Part shown: positions 7,715 through 15,937 of the stretch, one piece after another
Numbering within the stretch: position 1 is the stretch's first letter
Layout of the letters: the number at the start of each line of letters is the position of its first letter
DNA from: DATAOG01 sp046727895
Lineage (GTDB): Bacteria; Pseudomonadota; Alphaproteobacteria; Geminicoccales; Geminicoccaceae
Direction: 5' to 3'
DNA: 25,190 bases
Assembly: GCA_046727895.1 (NCBI GenBank)
Contig: JBKPDM010000394.1
Span: 1-25,190 of the forward strand
Notes under the pieces: generated by a model
The model's input: only the letters and a program-made list of their open reading frames with translations
Told to the model about the DNA's origin: nothing
The model's database searches: none
Program-made: the position numbers and the translations under genes

Positions 7715-9596
7715 CGGCTTCCGGGCTCATCCGAACGAAGTGGTTGCGATCGAGGTTGACCAGGCGGGTCGGGCCGTTGCCCAACGTAAACGGCGCCGGC
7801 CAAGCGGTGGGCTCCGAGGTCTTGCCGGCCATCAGAGCAGTGAAATTCAGGGGTTGCGCGAGATCGGGCTCCGGCACCGCCGCGAGCAGCGCCTTGGTGT
7901 AAGGGTGCACCGGGCGCGCGAACAGTTGCTCGCTCGGAGCGACCTCGACGATGCGGCCCGCGCACATCACGGCGATGCGCTGGCAGACGTACTTGACCAC
8001 GGCCAGATTGTGCGAAATGAACAGATAGGTGAGTCCGAGTTCCGCCTGCAGATCCTTGAGCAGGTTGAGGATCTGCGCCTGGACCGAAACGTCCAGCGCG
8101 GACACCGGCTCGTCGCAGATCAGCATCTCCGGCCCTAGGGCCAGCGCCCGGGCGATGCCGATCCGCTGCCGCTGACCGCCGGAGAAGCTGTGCGGGTAGC
8201 GGCGCAGATGGCGGACGTCGAGGCCGACCGCGGCGAGCAGCGCCTTGACCTGCTCGGTCCGCTCCTTCTCGGCGCCAATCCGGTGGATCACCAGCGGCTC
8301 CGCGACGATGTCGTAGACGGTCATGCGCGGGTTGAGGGAGTGGAACGGATCCTGGAACATGTACTGCAGGCGACGACGAAACCGCTCCAGATCCTGGCCC
8401 TGCAGCGCGAGGACGTCGATCGGCCCGTCGGTCGCGTGAAAGGTGATGCGACCGGCATCGGGACGGATCGCGCGCATCACCGCCTTGGAGACGGTGGTCT
8501 TGCCGCAGCCGCTCTCACCAACCAGGCCGAAGGACTCGCCGCGCGTGATCGTGAAGCTGACGTCGTCGACCGCGACGACATTCTTGGCCTGACCACCAAA
8601 CCAGCTGCTCTTGCGGGTCCGGTACGCCTTGCAGACGCCTTCGACCTCGAGCAACGGTGACTTCGCAGCTGACTGGCCGGCGGGGCGGTCGATCACCGGA
8701 CCGTTGGCGCCACGGCTGAGCAGCGCACGACCGGCCGGCGAGACTTCGCGCAGCGGCGTCAGGCGTTCGCCCGGTGGCATCCGGAGCCGCGGCACGGCGT
8801 GCAGAAGGGCCCGCAGATAGGCGTGCTGTGGCCGGCTCAGCAGCGCCGTACAGCTACCGCTCTCCATCACCCGACCGCGATAGAGGACCACCACCTCGTC
8901 GGCCATGTTGGCAACCACGCCGAGGTCATGGGTGATAAACAGAATGGCCATGTGGAACTCCTTCTGGAGTTCCTGCATCAGCTGCAGAATCTGCGCCTGG
9001 ATGGTCACGTCGAGAGCCGTGGTCGGCTCGTCGGCGATCAGCAGCGCCGGGTCGCAGACCAGGGCCATGGCGATCATTGCGCGCTGGCGCAGCCCGCCGG
9101 AGAGCTCGAACGGATAGGTGCGGAACGCCGGCTCAGGATCGGGAAAGCCGACTCGGGCGAGCATTTCGATCGTCCGCTGCCGCGCCTTGGCGCGGTCGGC
9201 GCCGGTATGCAGAAGCACGGCCTCGGAGATCTGATCGCCGATCGTGTGCAGCGGTGAGAGTGAACTCATCGGCTCCTGGAAGATGATCGAGATCCGCCCG
9301 CCGCGAATCGAGCGGCGCACCGGGTGGTCGTCGGCGTAGGCGGCGAGGTCGAGCGGCTCGTTGTTGCGGCGCGGGTCGCGCAGGATGATCGCACCGCGGC
9401 TGATCCTCGCGTTCTGTGGCAAGATCCCCAGCACCGCCTGTGAGATGACGGTCTTGCCCGAGCCGCTTTCACCAACCAGGGCGACGGTCTGACCAATCTC
9501 GACCGTGAACGAGACGCCGCGTACGGCCTCGATCAATCCTTCGTCGGCGAAGAAGTCCACCGCGAGGTCCCGGATTTCGAGCAGCGGCGCGCTCAT
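7686..9596 (-). CDS. Peptide-type ABC transporter ATPase with two fused NBDs (YejF/DppDF-like)
   Basis: A 636-residue cytoplasmic ATPase with two complete nucleotide-binding domains. NBD1 has Walker A GESGSGKT (42-49), signature LSGGL (165-169), Walker B LLIADEP (185-191) and switch ITHD (221-224). NBD2 has Walker A GESGCGKT (360-367), signature FSGGQ (471-475), Walker B MLICDEP (491-497) and switch ISHN (527-530). Each NBD is followed by the oligopeptide-transporter C-terminal motif (RPQHAYLRALLHAVP and RPVHPYTKALLAAVP). It therefore has what is needed to power a peptide/nickel-type importer with the overlapping binding protein. The open frame runs far upstream, but ATG 9596 is the start: family homology begins there, and it overlaps the stop of the deacetylase gene as ATGA. 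Stop is TAG. The cognate permeases are absent. Confidence 0.93.
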   Translation of the reverse strand: MSAPLLEIRDLAVDFFADEGLIEAVRGVSFTVEIGQTVALVGESGSGKTVISQAVLGILPQNARISRGAIILRDPRRNNEPLDLAAYADDHPVRRSIRGGRISIIFQEPMSSLSPLHTIGDQISEAVLLHTGADRAKARQRTIEMLARVGFPDPEPAFRTYPFELSGGLRQRAMIAMALVCDPALLIADEPTTALDVTIQAQILQLMQELQKEFHMAILFITHDLGVVANMADEVVVLYRGRVMESGSCTALLSRPQHAYLRALLHAVPRLRMPPGERLTPLREVSPAGRALLSRGANGPVIDRPAGQSAAKSPLLEVEGVCKAYRTRKSSWFGGQAKNVVAVDDVSFTITRGESFGLVGESGCGKTTVSKAVMRAIRPDAGRITFHATDGPIDVLALQGQDLERFRRRLQYMFQDPFHSLNPRMTVYDIVAEPLVIHRIGAEKERTEQVKALLAAVGLDVRHLRRYPHSFSGGQRQRIGIARALALGPEMLICDEPVSALDVSVQAQILNLLKDLQAELGLTYLFISHNLAVVKYVCQRIAVMCAGRIVEVAPSEQLFARPVHPYTKALLAAVPEPDLAQPLNFTALMAGKTSEPTAWPAPFTLGNGPTRLVNLDRNHFVRMSPEADAQAVLTAA

Positions 9597-10333
9597 TGGG
9601 TCACCTCGAACAGCTCGCCCGCGGCGCAGAGCCGCGCCCCCGGATGGCCTGCCAGCACCCCGAGCAGCCGGTCGAGAAATCGCCACCCCGCCTCGTCCAT
9701 CACCAGGTGGTGGCTGAGAATGCCGATCGGCTCGTCCGGATCGAGCAGCTCGACCAGGCGGGCGAGCGCGGCCGCTTCGCCTACGAACAGTCGGCTGCCG
9801 CGCCAGTCGACTGGATCGAGATGGGCGTTGACCTGAAGGAGCGACGGCGCCGCTTCGGCCGCGGAGCGCCGGCCGAAGGTCGAAAGGCCCGAAAAGCCAG
9901 AGACGCTCAGGCGCTCGATCAGCTTCGGATCGAACCGGTTCCAGGGCGGCACCAGGACCGCGAGGAAGGTCGCACCGAACGCGTCGATCAACGCGCTGCG
10001 CCCGCGCTCGAGCTCCGCGGTGATGATCGACAGGTCCCGGGCGCCGAGCTCGATCGGCTTGGCGCCCTCGGGCGCGTGGTTGACGTGGGCGAAGCCGTGC
10101 TGCAGCACGGTGGCCCGGCTGCTCGCGGCGATCAGCGCCTGGACCTGCGGCTCCAGCCAGAGGGGCACCACGGCGAGGGCCACCGGCAGCTGGCGCCGCT
10201 CGGCCAGCTCCAGCAGGCGCTCGAGCGCGGGTTGGTCGCGGCCGGCGTCGTCGTCGCGCCACCAGAGGCGGATCGCTGTGCCGCGCTCGGCAATCGCGTC
10301 GAGGGACGCCTCAAGCTCGCGCCAGGAGGTCAT
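9593..10333 (-). CDS. Polysaccharide deacetylase-like protein (NodB-type fold)
   Basis: A 246-residue protein resembling the divergent polysaccharide deacetylases found in bacterial glycan clusters. LWWRDDDAG at about 23-31 supplies the aspartates of the metal/catalytic site, HGFAHVNH at 79-86 supplies the metal-binding histidines, and LVPPWNRFDP and ILSHHLVMDE match the later conserved loops. Such enzymes remove N- or O-acetyl groups from glycans with a divalent metal. There is no signal peptide, so it would act in the cytosol, on a lipid-linked or precursor glycan. The gene overlaps its upstream glycosyltransferase gene and its downstream ATPase gene by 4 bases (ATGA) each. The substrate is unknown. 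Confidence 0.82.
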   Translation of the reverse strand: MTSWRELEASLDAIAERGTAIRLWWRDDDAGRDQPALERLLELAERRQLPVALAVVPLWLEPQVQALIAASSRATVLQHGFAHVNHAPEGAKPIELGARDLSIITAELERGRSALIDAFGATFLAVLVPPWNRFDPKLIERLSVSGFSGLSTFGRRSAAEAAPSLLQVNAHLDPVDWRGSRLFVGEAAALARLVELLDPDEPIGILSHHLVMDEAGWRFLDRLLGVLAGHPGARLCAAGELFEVTQ

Positions 10334-11502
10334 GTCGCCGCGCCCCCGGAAGCCATGTCGCCCGGCGCCGGCCGGAGTGCGAGCTCGGCGACCAGCCGCG
10401 CGGTCGCGGCCGCGCCGTCGAGGTCGAGCCTCGGCCGCCGCCCCGGCGGCCGGCTTGCAACCCTGTCGATCGCCCGGGCCAGGCTGCGCGGGTTCAACTC
10501 GCTCTCCCAGACCGTCTCGGCCAGCCCCAGGCTGGTCAGCCGCTCCGCCCGGATCCGTTGTTCGGTCTCAACGGCCGTTTCGAACGGAACGAGGACCATC
10601 GGCTTGCCGAAACGCAGCACCTCCACAACGGTGTTGTAGCCCGCTTGCGAGACGGAGAGAAGGCTATTTGCCAGGAGCGCATGGAAATCGTCGCGCTGGC
10701 GCTCCACAACCAGGCCGACCGGCGCGGCGGCCCTGAGCGCCGCGAACAGGTCGGGATCAACACCGCCGCCCGCGATCAACCGCCAGGCGCGGTCGCCGAG
10801 CCGGGACAGGGCGCGGGCGGCGATGGCCGCCTCGAGCAAGGCCCCGCCGACGCGCCCGCCTCCGGCCGAGACCAGCACCTCACCCCCGGCCTCTGAGCTG
10901 ATCGCCGGTGCCGGCTCGACCACGTAGCCGGTCTCGACCAGGCGCGGCCCGAGGTCGGCGGCGTACGGAAAGGTCAGGCCGAAGGGCGCCAGTTCGGGAT
11001 CGGTGTGCACCAGCATGCGGTGGTAGTGCATCAGCGCCAGATCGCGCATCCATGCGTAGCGTTCCGGCGCCGGCTTGGGCACCAGGATGTCGCGCACGGA
11101 GGCGAGCAGCCACGGCCTCGGGCGCGCCGCGCCAGCGGCCTCGAGCAGAGGCAGCAGCTCGAAGCGAAACGCCCGTCGGCCAAACGGAAACATCTCGGTG
11201 ATCACGACCCGCGGCCGGAGGTCCGCGAACAGCGCCAGCAATCGCGCCCGCCGTGCCGCCCGGTAGGCGTCGTCGATCGGCCGGTCATCGCCGTCAACCA
11301 AAACCGCAAAGCTGGAATCCCGCGCCTCCACCGAGGGGATCTGGACCAGCTCGACCCCCTTCGGCACCAGCCACGGCGCCGGCGGCCCGCCACTCACCAG
11401 AATTACCTCGAGCCCCCGCTCGACCATTGCCCGCGCCAGGATCGCGGCGCGCTTCAGGTGTCCGGTGCCGAGCAGATGCTGGACCCAGAACAGAACCCGC
11501 AT
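10330..11502 (-). CDS. MurG-like (GT28-type) glycosyltransferase, second copy in the locus
   Basis: A 390-residue GT-B-fold glycosyltransferase. The N-terminal FWVQHLLGTGHLKRAAILAR carries the glycine-rich GTGHLKR loop of MurG/UGT-type enzymes. The C-terminal SQAGYNTVVEVLRFGKPMVL, followed by VPFETAVETEQRIRA, is the nucleotide-sugar-binding region of the 'predicted glycosyl transferase' group. It shares this architecture with the protein encoded at 14528-15736, so the operon holds two distant paralogues. Donor and acceptor are unknown. The gene starts 3 bases after the histidine phosphatase stop and overlaps the deacetylase gene by 4 bases. Confidence 0.85.
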   Translation of the reverse strand: MRVLFWVQHLLGTGHLKRAAILARAMVERGLEVILVSGGPPAPWLVPKGVELVQIPSVEARDSSFAVLVDGDDRPIDDAYRAARRARLLALFADLRPRVVITEMFPFGRRAFRFELLPLLEAAGAARPRPWLLASVRDILVPKPAPERYAWMRDLALMHYHRMLVHTDPELAPFGLTFPYAADLGPRLVETGYVVEPAPAISSEAGGEVLVSAGGGRVGGALLEAAIAARALSRLGDRAWRLIAGGGVDPDLFAALRAAAPVGLVVERQRDDFHALLANSLLSVSQAGYNTVVEVLRFGKPMVLVPFETAVETEQRIRAERLTSLGLAETVWESELNPRSLARAIDRVASRPPGRRPRLDLDGAAATARLVAELALRPAPGDMASGGAAT

Positions 11503-11505
11503 CGC

Positions 11506-12090
11506 TCAGGCCGCGAGCCGCAACGGCGCGGCGCCGAGCCGCAGCCAACGGTCGGCGTCAACGACCGTCGGCAAGGCGTGATCCCGCCGCAGGCGAACCG
11601 GCGCCTTGGCCCGCATCTCCCAGCCGGTCGCGAGGACCAGTGCGGACCGGATCACCCCCTTGTGGCAGACCGCCACGGTCGGCGCGGGATCGGCCGCCAG
11701 ATCCGCGATCAGGTCGCCCAGGCGTGCACACACGTCGCGCGGGCTCTCGCCGCCCGGCGGCCGAAAGTCCAGGCCGCGAGCCTCGTTGCTCGCCACCAAC
11801 CCGGGCGCCTCGGCGCGCAGCTCCGCGAGCCGCCTGCCTTCCCAGGCGCCCCAGTCCATTTCGATCAGGCGCGGCTCGATCAGGACCGGCCGATCGGTCA
11901 GGAGCGCTGCCGTCTCGCGCGCCCGGTGCAGCGGGCTGACCAGCCAGCGGGCGTTCGCCCAGGCCGCCGGCAGCCGCCAGCCCGCCACTTCGGCACGTCC
12001 CTTGGCCGACAACCCGACGCTCGCCCGGCCCTGCAGGCGCCCCGCCTCGTTCCAGGCGGTCTCGCCATGGCGGATGAACAGGAGTGGCAT
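11506..12090 (-). CDS. Histidine phosphatase family protein (phosphoglycerate mutase-like)
   Basis: A 194-residue cytosolic protein of the histidine phosphatase superfamily. LLFIRHGETAWNEAGRLQG carries the RHG motif, whose His is the phosphate acceptor. SPLHRARETAALL and the loop EMDWGAWEGRRLAEL are typical of the cobC/gpmB-like branch, and VAVCHKGVIRS provides the second catalytic His. Its position among glycosyltransferase genes suggests it dephosphorylates a sugar-phosphate or similar intermediate; this is inference, as the family is too broad to name a substrate. The start is ATG at 12090, overlapping the upstream TGA as TGATG. GTG at 12093 is an equally coupled alternative that adds one residue. 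Confidence 0.85.
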   Translation of the reverse strand: MPLLFIRHGETAWNEAGRLQGRASVGLSAKGRAEVAGWRLPAAWANARWLVSPLHRARETAALLTDRPVLIEPRLIEMDWGAWEGRRLAELRAEAPGLVASNEARGLDFRPPGGESPRDVCARLGDLIADLAADPAPTVAVCHKGVIRSALVLATGWEMRAKAPVRLRRDHALPTVVDADRWLRLGAAPLRLAA

Positions 12091-13256
12091 CACCGGCGCG
12101 CCGCCCGGATCGCTGGCGCCGCCGCCAGTGCCGACGACAGCTCCGTGGCTGCGCCCGTCAAGCTGCGCTCGCGGGTAACAAAGGCGAGCGCCTGCTCACT
12201 CATCCGCCGCCGGCGCTCCGGCTGACCGAGAAGCGCGTCGACAAGTGCGGCGAAGGCTGCCGGATCACCCCGCGGCGCGAGCACGCCGGTGACGCCATCG
12301 CGCACCACCTCGTCGACGCCGCCCTCCCGGGCGGCGACTACCGGCAGCCCGGTCGCCTGGGCCTCGAGCATGGCGAGCCCGTACGCCTCGCGCACCGCCG
12401 GCCAGACGTAGAGATCGGCCGCGGCGTAGAAAGCCACCAGCGCCGTCTCCGCCATGGCGCCGGCGAAGACGACACGATCCGGCCCTAGGCGTGCGAAGTC
12501 GGCCTCAATCGCGGGCCGGGCCGGGCCATCGCCGATCACGAGCAGCTGCCAGGCACGATCGCGCAACCGGGCGAGAGCCCGATGGAGGAGGCGGTAGGAG
12601 TCGCGTTTGACGTCGGCCCGCATCATCGCGACGGTCAGCAGCCAGGGTTGCGCAGAATCGAGCTCGAAGCGCGCAGCGATCGCCGCCCGATGGCGTTGCC
12701 GCTCGGCCCAGGCGGCACGATACGGCGCCGGATCGAGGAACGGCGCCAGCCGGCGCAGCTCGGCGGGCGGCCGCACCAGGGGCGCCAGACACTCGGCGTC
12801 GAGCGCGGTCAGTACGAGCAGGATGTCGGCCGCGCGAATCGCCCGCTCGGTCGCGGCATGGCCAAGCGCCCATGGCCCTCGCGCCTGCTTGGGCGCGAAG
12901 GACGGCTCGGCGAGCAGATAGGGGATGCCGAGCCCAGCTGCGACCGTGGGGCCGAGCCAGTCGGGCGACTTGTGATAGGCGTGGTAGGTGAGCCAGGCGC
13001 GCGGGCGCTCTTCGTCTGGCCGGCGACCATAGCCGCGCATGAGACGCGCCGCGCATTTTTCGCCCAGCGCCTCGATCCGGCGCTGGCGCGAGACATCGCC
13101 CACGCGGTCGTAGCTGCGCAACCGGCTGGCAAGCTCCACCGGCTGCTCGGTGATAGCCAAAGCACTCAGGAGCGCGCGCGCCATGCGCCGGTCGCCCGAC
13201 GGGGTCGGATGGTCGGACGGCTTGAGCGGCGCGTAGAAGGCCACGGGCCGGCTCAT
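12090..13256 (-). CDS. Glycosyltransferase, GT4-type
   Basis: A 388-residue GT-B glycosyltransferase. The N-terminus (VAFYAPLKPSDHPTPSGDRR) matches the sugar-acceptor domain of GT4-like proteins in alphaproteobacterial glycan clusters. WLLTVAMMRADVKRDSYRLL and LLVIGDGPARPAIE mark the start of the donor domain, and REAYGLAMLEA contains the E-x7-E motif (Glu290 and Glu298) of retaining GT4 enzymes. It transfers a sugar from a nucleotide donor at the cytosolic face of the membrane; the sugar is not identifiable. It overlaps the upstream glycosyltransferase gene by 4 bases (ATGA at 13253-13256) and the phosphatase gene downstream. Confidence 0.87.
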   Translation of the reverse strand: MSRPVAFYAPLKPSDHPTPSGDRRMARALLSALAITEQPVELASRLRSYDRVGDVSRQRRIEALGEKCAARLMRGYGRRPDEERPRAWLTYHAYHKSPDWLGPTVAAGLGIPYLLAEPSFAPKQARGPWALGHAATERAIRAADILLVLTALDAECLAPLVRPPAELRRLAPFLDPAPYRAAWAERQRHRAAIAARFELDSAQPWLLTVAMMRADVKRDSYRLLHRALARLRDRAWQLLVIGDGPARPAIEADFARLGPDRVVFAGAMAETALVAFYAAADLYVWPAVREAYGLAMLEAQATGLPVVAAREGGVDEVVRDGVTGVLAPRGDPAAFAALVDALLGQPERRRRMSEQALAFVTRERSLTGAATELSSALAAAPAIRAARR

Positions 13257-14527
13257 GCGGCCGCCTGGCGGGGCGGGCCGAGCGTCGCGCGAAGCCGCGC
13301 CGCGATCCGGTCGATGCCGGGATCGGCGCCGAATCGGGCGAGCACCCGGGCCCGCGCGGCCTGGCCGAGCCGGAGCCGGGCCGCCGGGCTCTGGATCAGC
13401 TCGGCCAGCGCCGCAGCCAGCGCGCCCGGGTCGTCGGGCGGCACGAGACGCCCGTTGATGCCGTCTTCGATGAGCTCGGGCACCGCTGCGATCTGGCTCA
13501 CGACCGCGGCCAGCTCGAGCGCGCCCGCCTCCAGGAGCACGTTGGGCAGACCGTCGCGATCACCATCCGCGGCGATCCGGCTCGCGAGGACGAACAGATC
13601 CGCGGCGCGGTAGACGTCGAGTACGCGCTCCTGAGGCTGCGCGCCTCGCCACAGAATGCGATCCGCGACGCCAAGGTGTCCCGCCCTGGCCTCAAGGTCG
13701 GCCCGGAGCGGCCCGCCGCCGACGTGCTGGTAGCGCCAGTGCAGCCCGGGGGGCAGTGCGGCGAGCGCCTCGAGCAGCACCTCGATGCCCTTCTTGGGCA
13801 CCAGACGGGCGACGCCGAGAAGGCCGACCGGCCGGGCCGGATCGCGGCCGTCCGGCCCCAGGGTACGCCCCGGCGCCGGAAAGCGTTCCGCGTCCAGACC
13901 GTGATAGGTCAGGTGAACTTCGGCATCCGGCGCCAGCGCGCGCAGGTGCTCGGCATTGGCGGCCGTGCATGCGGTCACCCAGCGGCAGTCCCGGACTTTC
14001 TCACGCTTCTCCCAGTCGGGTGTGATCCAGATGTCCTTGGCATGGGCCGAGGCGCACCAGTCGAGCCCGGTGAGCCGGGCCGCGTAGCGGGCGACGGAGG
14101 CCGGCGTATGCAGGTAATGGGCGTAGAGCAGGCCGACCTCGTCCGCCAGCTCGGCCGCGAGCACCAGGGCCTGGCCGAAGCGCCGCACCCGGTTGGCGCT
14201 CGGGTCGCGGCGCAGGTCGGCAAGCCAGAGGGCGCGCGCCCTGGGATAGCCAGGCCAGCGGCGAACCCGCCGCCAGGCGTCGAATACGCGGCCGGGTTCC
14301 TGATAGAGATACTCCGGCAGATACACGACCGGCGCCCGAATCTGCCTATGCGCGGCGTGCACGGTCGGATCGGTCGGATGACGAAGCGAGACGATGGTGA
14401 GGCTCAGGCCGCGTCGCTCGAGGCCCAGGATCTCCTGCGCGATGAACGTCTCCGACAGGCGCGGGTAGCCCTTCACGATCATCGCGATGCGGCCGTGTGC
14501 CCCGATCATGGCTGTCGCGCTAGCCAC
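13253..14527 (-). CDS. Glycosyltransferase, GT4-type (colanic acid WcaL-like)
   Basis: A GT-B glycosyltransferase of about 424 residues. IAMIVKGYPRLSETFIAQEI near the N-terminus is the hallmark of WcaL/AmsK-type enzymes of exopolysaccharide synthesis. Further motifs are LYAHYLHTPASVARYAA, SAHAKDIW, LLGVARLVPKKGIEVLLEA and DGLPNVLLEAGAL, the last standing in for the E-x7-E region. The longest start is GTG at 14527, directly after the upstream TGA. ATG at 14509 is a plausible alternative that removes six residues and still includes the conserved N-terminus. It is probably cytosolic or peripheral on the inner membrane, adding a sugar to a lipid-linked glycan. Confidence 0.88.
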   Translation of the reverse strand: MASATAMIGAHGRIAMIVKGYPRLSETFIAQEILGLERRGLSLTIVSLRHPTDPTVHAAHRQIRAPVVYLPEYLYQEPGRVFDAWRRVRRWPGYPRARALWLADLRRDPSANRVRRFGQALVLAAELADEVGLLYAHYLHTPASVARYAARLTGLDWCASAHAKDIWITPDWEKREKVRDCRWVTACTAANAEHLRALAPDAEVHLTYHGLDAERFPAPGRTLGPDGRDPARPVGLLGVARLVPKKGIEVLLEALAALPPGLHWRYQHVGGGPLRADLEARAGHLGVADRILWRGAQPQERVLDVYRAADLFVLASRIAADGDRDGLPNVLLEAGALELAAVVSQIAAVPELIEDGINGRLVPPDDPGALAAALAELIQSPAARLRLGQAARARVLARFGADPGIDRIAARLRATLGPPRQAAA

Positions 14528-15736
14528 TCAGGCGGAGCGCGAGAGCCGCGCTACCCCTTGCGGCGCGACGAGCCAGGGTGCGGTGCGCGCGGCGATCCGC
14601 TCGAGCCCGGCCAGCAGATCGGGATGGGCAGCGACTTGCGGCGCCGGCCAGGCCGGCAACGCGCGCAGCCGCTCGGCCATCAGCGCCGGCGAGCGCACGC
14701 CGTCGTCGGCGAGAACGTGCACGAGGCCGAGCTCGGCGGCGCGTTCGGCGCGCAGCAGCTGCTCCTGGCGCGGTTCGGTGCGCGGCACCAGCAGGGCGGG
14801 CTTGCCGAACGAGAGGATCTCGCAGAACGTGTTGTAGCCGCCCATGGCCACCACGCCGAGGGCCCGCTCGAACAACCGCTCGAAGCGGGCATCGAAGGTC
14901 ATCGCGTAGACCCTCTCCAGCCGCCCCGCCCGCTCGAGGAACTCGAGCCGACGCTCGAGGTGCATGAAGGGACCGAACACCACGAGCGCCGGATAGGTGA
15001 TGTGGGGATCGGTCTCGTACGCGCGCAGCACCCAATCGATCAACTCTTCGCCATCGCCGCCACCCCCGGCAGTAACCAGGATGTAGGGCTCGCTCGGCAG
15101 CTCGTGTTCGATGGCATCCACTGGCACCGTTGGCGCGGAGCGCCGGAGATAGCCGGTGAAAGCTACTTTGTGGGCGAGCGGCAGCATGCCCGGCAGCTCG
15201 GTCAAGGGATTGAAAATCTGGGGTAGACCGTAAACCCAGATTTCATCGTAGAGTTCGTAGAGTGCCGGAAAGACGCCCTTGCGCCGCCATTCATCGAGCA
15301 GGCTCACCGGTTCGTCCATGACGTCGCGCAGGCCGAGGACCAGATGCGTGCCACGCTCCTTCAACATCGAGAGGGTGTCGCGTACCTCGCCGCGCAGGCC
15401 GAGCGGCTCCTTGTCGACGAGGAAGAGGTGCGGATCGAAGATCTCGGCGGTGTGCTGGATGATCGAGCTGCGCATCGCCAGGGTCTGCTCGATGTCGATG
15501 TGCAGTTGCAAAGACGTGTAGTCGCCATTGCGCAGCTTGATCACCCCCGGCACCCGCACGAAATCAACCCGGGCCTTGAAGTCGAAGCTGCCGATGATCG
15601 GCGAGCCCGACAAGATCAACACCGAGAGATGACGATAGGTTTCAACCAGATGATGCGCGATCGTCCGGCAACGGCGCAGATGGCCGAGGCCGAAACTGTC
15701 GTGGCTGTAGATCAAAAGCCGGGCAGCGGTGTCCAT
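14528..15736 (-). CDS. MurG-like (GT28-type) glycosyltransferase, first gene of the minus-strand unit
   Basis: A GT-B glycosyltransferase of about 402 residues. LLIYSHDSFGLGHLRRCRTI at the N-terminus and VAMGGYNTFCEILSFGKPAL, followed by LVPRTEPRQEQLLRAERA, near the C-terminus are the acceptor-loop and donor-binding signatures of the MurG-like 'predicted glycosyl transferase' group. It is a distant paralogue of the protein at 10330-11502. ATG at 15736 is chosen because homology begins at once. ATG 15748 and TTG 15766 are in-frame alternatives; TGGGGG upstream of 15748 could serve as a ribosome-binding site. It is divergent from the broken O-antigen ligase gene, so the promoter of the whole eight-gene unit should lie between 15737 and 15937. 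Confidence 0.86.
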   Translation of the reverse strand: MDTAARLLIYSHDSFGLGHLRRCRTIAHHLVETYRHLSVLILSGSPIIGSFDFKARVDFVRVPGVIKLRNGDYTSLQLHIDIEQTLAMRSSIIQHTAEIFDPHLFLVDKEPLGLRGEVRDTLSMLKERGTHLVLGLRDVMDEPVSLLDEWRRKGVFPALYELYDEIWVYGLPQIFNPLTELPGMLPLAHKVAFTGYLRRSAPTVPVDAIEHELPSEPYILVTAGGGGDGEELIDWVLRAYETDPHITYPALVVFGPFMHLERRLEFLERAGRLERVYAMTFDARFERLFERALGVVAMGGYNTFCEILSFGKPALLVPRTEPRQEQLLRAERAAELGLVHVLADDGVRSPALMAERLRALPAWPAPQVAAHPDLLAGLERIAARTAPWLVAPQGVARLSRSA

Positions 15737-15819
15737 GGCCCCGACCATTGTCAGCGTATCCCCCAATCACTATGGCAGGCTGTCTTGCTGCGGACAAGGA
15801 CCGCGGCGATTCCGGCTCA

Positions 15820-15843
15820 GCCAGTGTGGCGTCCAGCACTGGC
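15820..15843. repeat. Inverted repeat in the divergent region of the glycan locus
   Basis: GCCAGTG (15820-15826) and CACTGGC (15837-15843) form a perfect 7-bp dyad with a 10-base spacer. It lies in the roughly 200-base stretch separating the minus-strand glycosyltransferase unit from the plus-strand ligase-like gene. It is a candidate operator for coordinated control. I could not find a convincing -35/-10 pair beside it. Confidence 0.35.
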
Positions 15844-15937
15844 CCACACGCGCCTGAATGGCCGGGCGATTGTCCCGTAGTCGGCGCCCGTTCGACCCGG
15901 CCGGCTGCTGCGGACGCCGCGGCGCCTCGCTCGCTCC

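Noticed and set aside
9597..10262. Upstream extension of the double-NBD ATPase frame by about 220 codons
   Set aside because: The extension overlaps the deacetylase gene, is Arg/Pro/Ala-rich shadow sequence, and the family N-terminus begins exactly at ATG 9596 with an ATGA overlap.
15748..15937. ATG 15748 as the start of the O-antigen ligase-like gene
   Set aside because: The first 70 residues from there are Pro/Arg-rich with low GC3 and no membrane helix, unlike the family; the region is better read as the divergent intergenic region.
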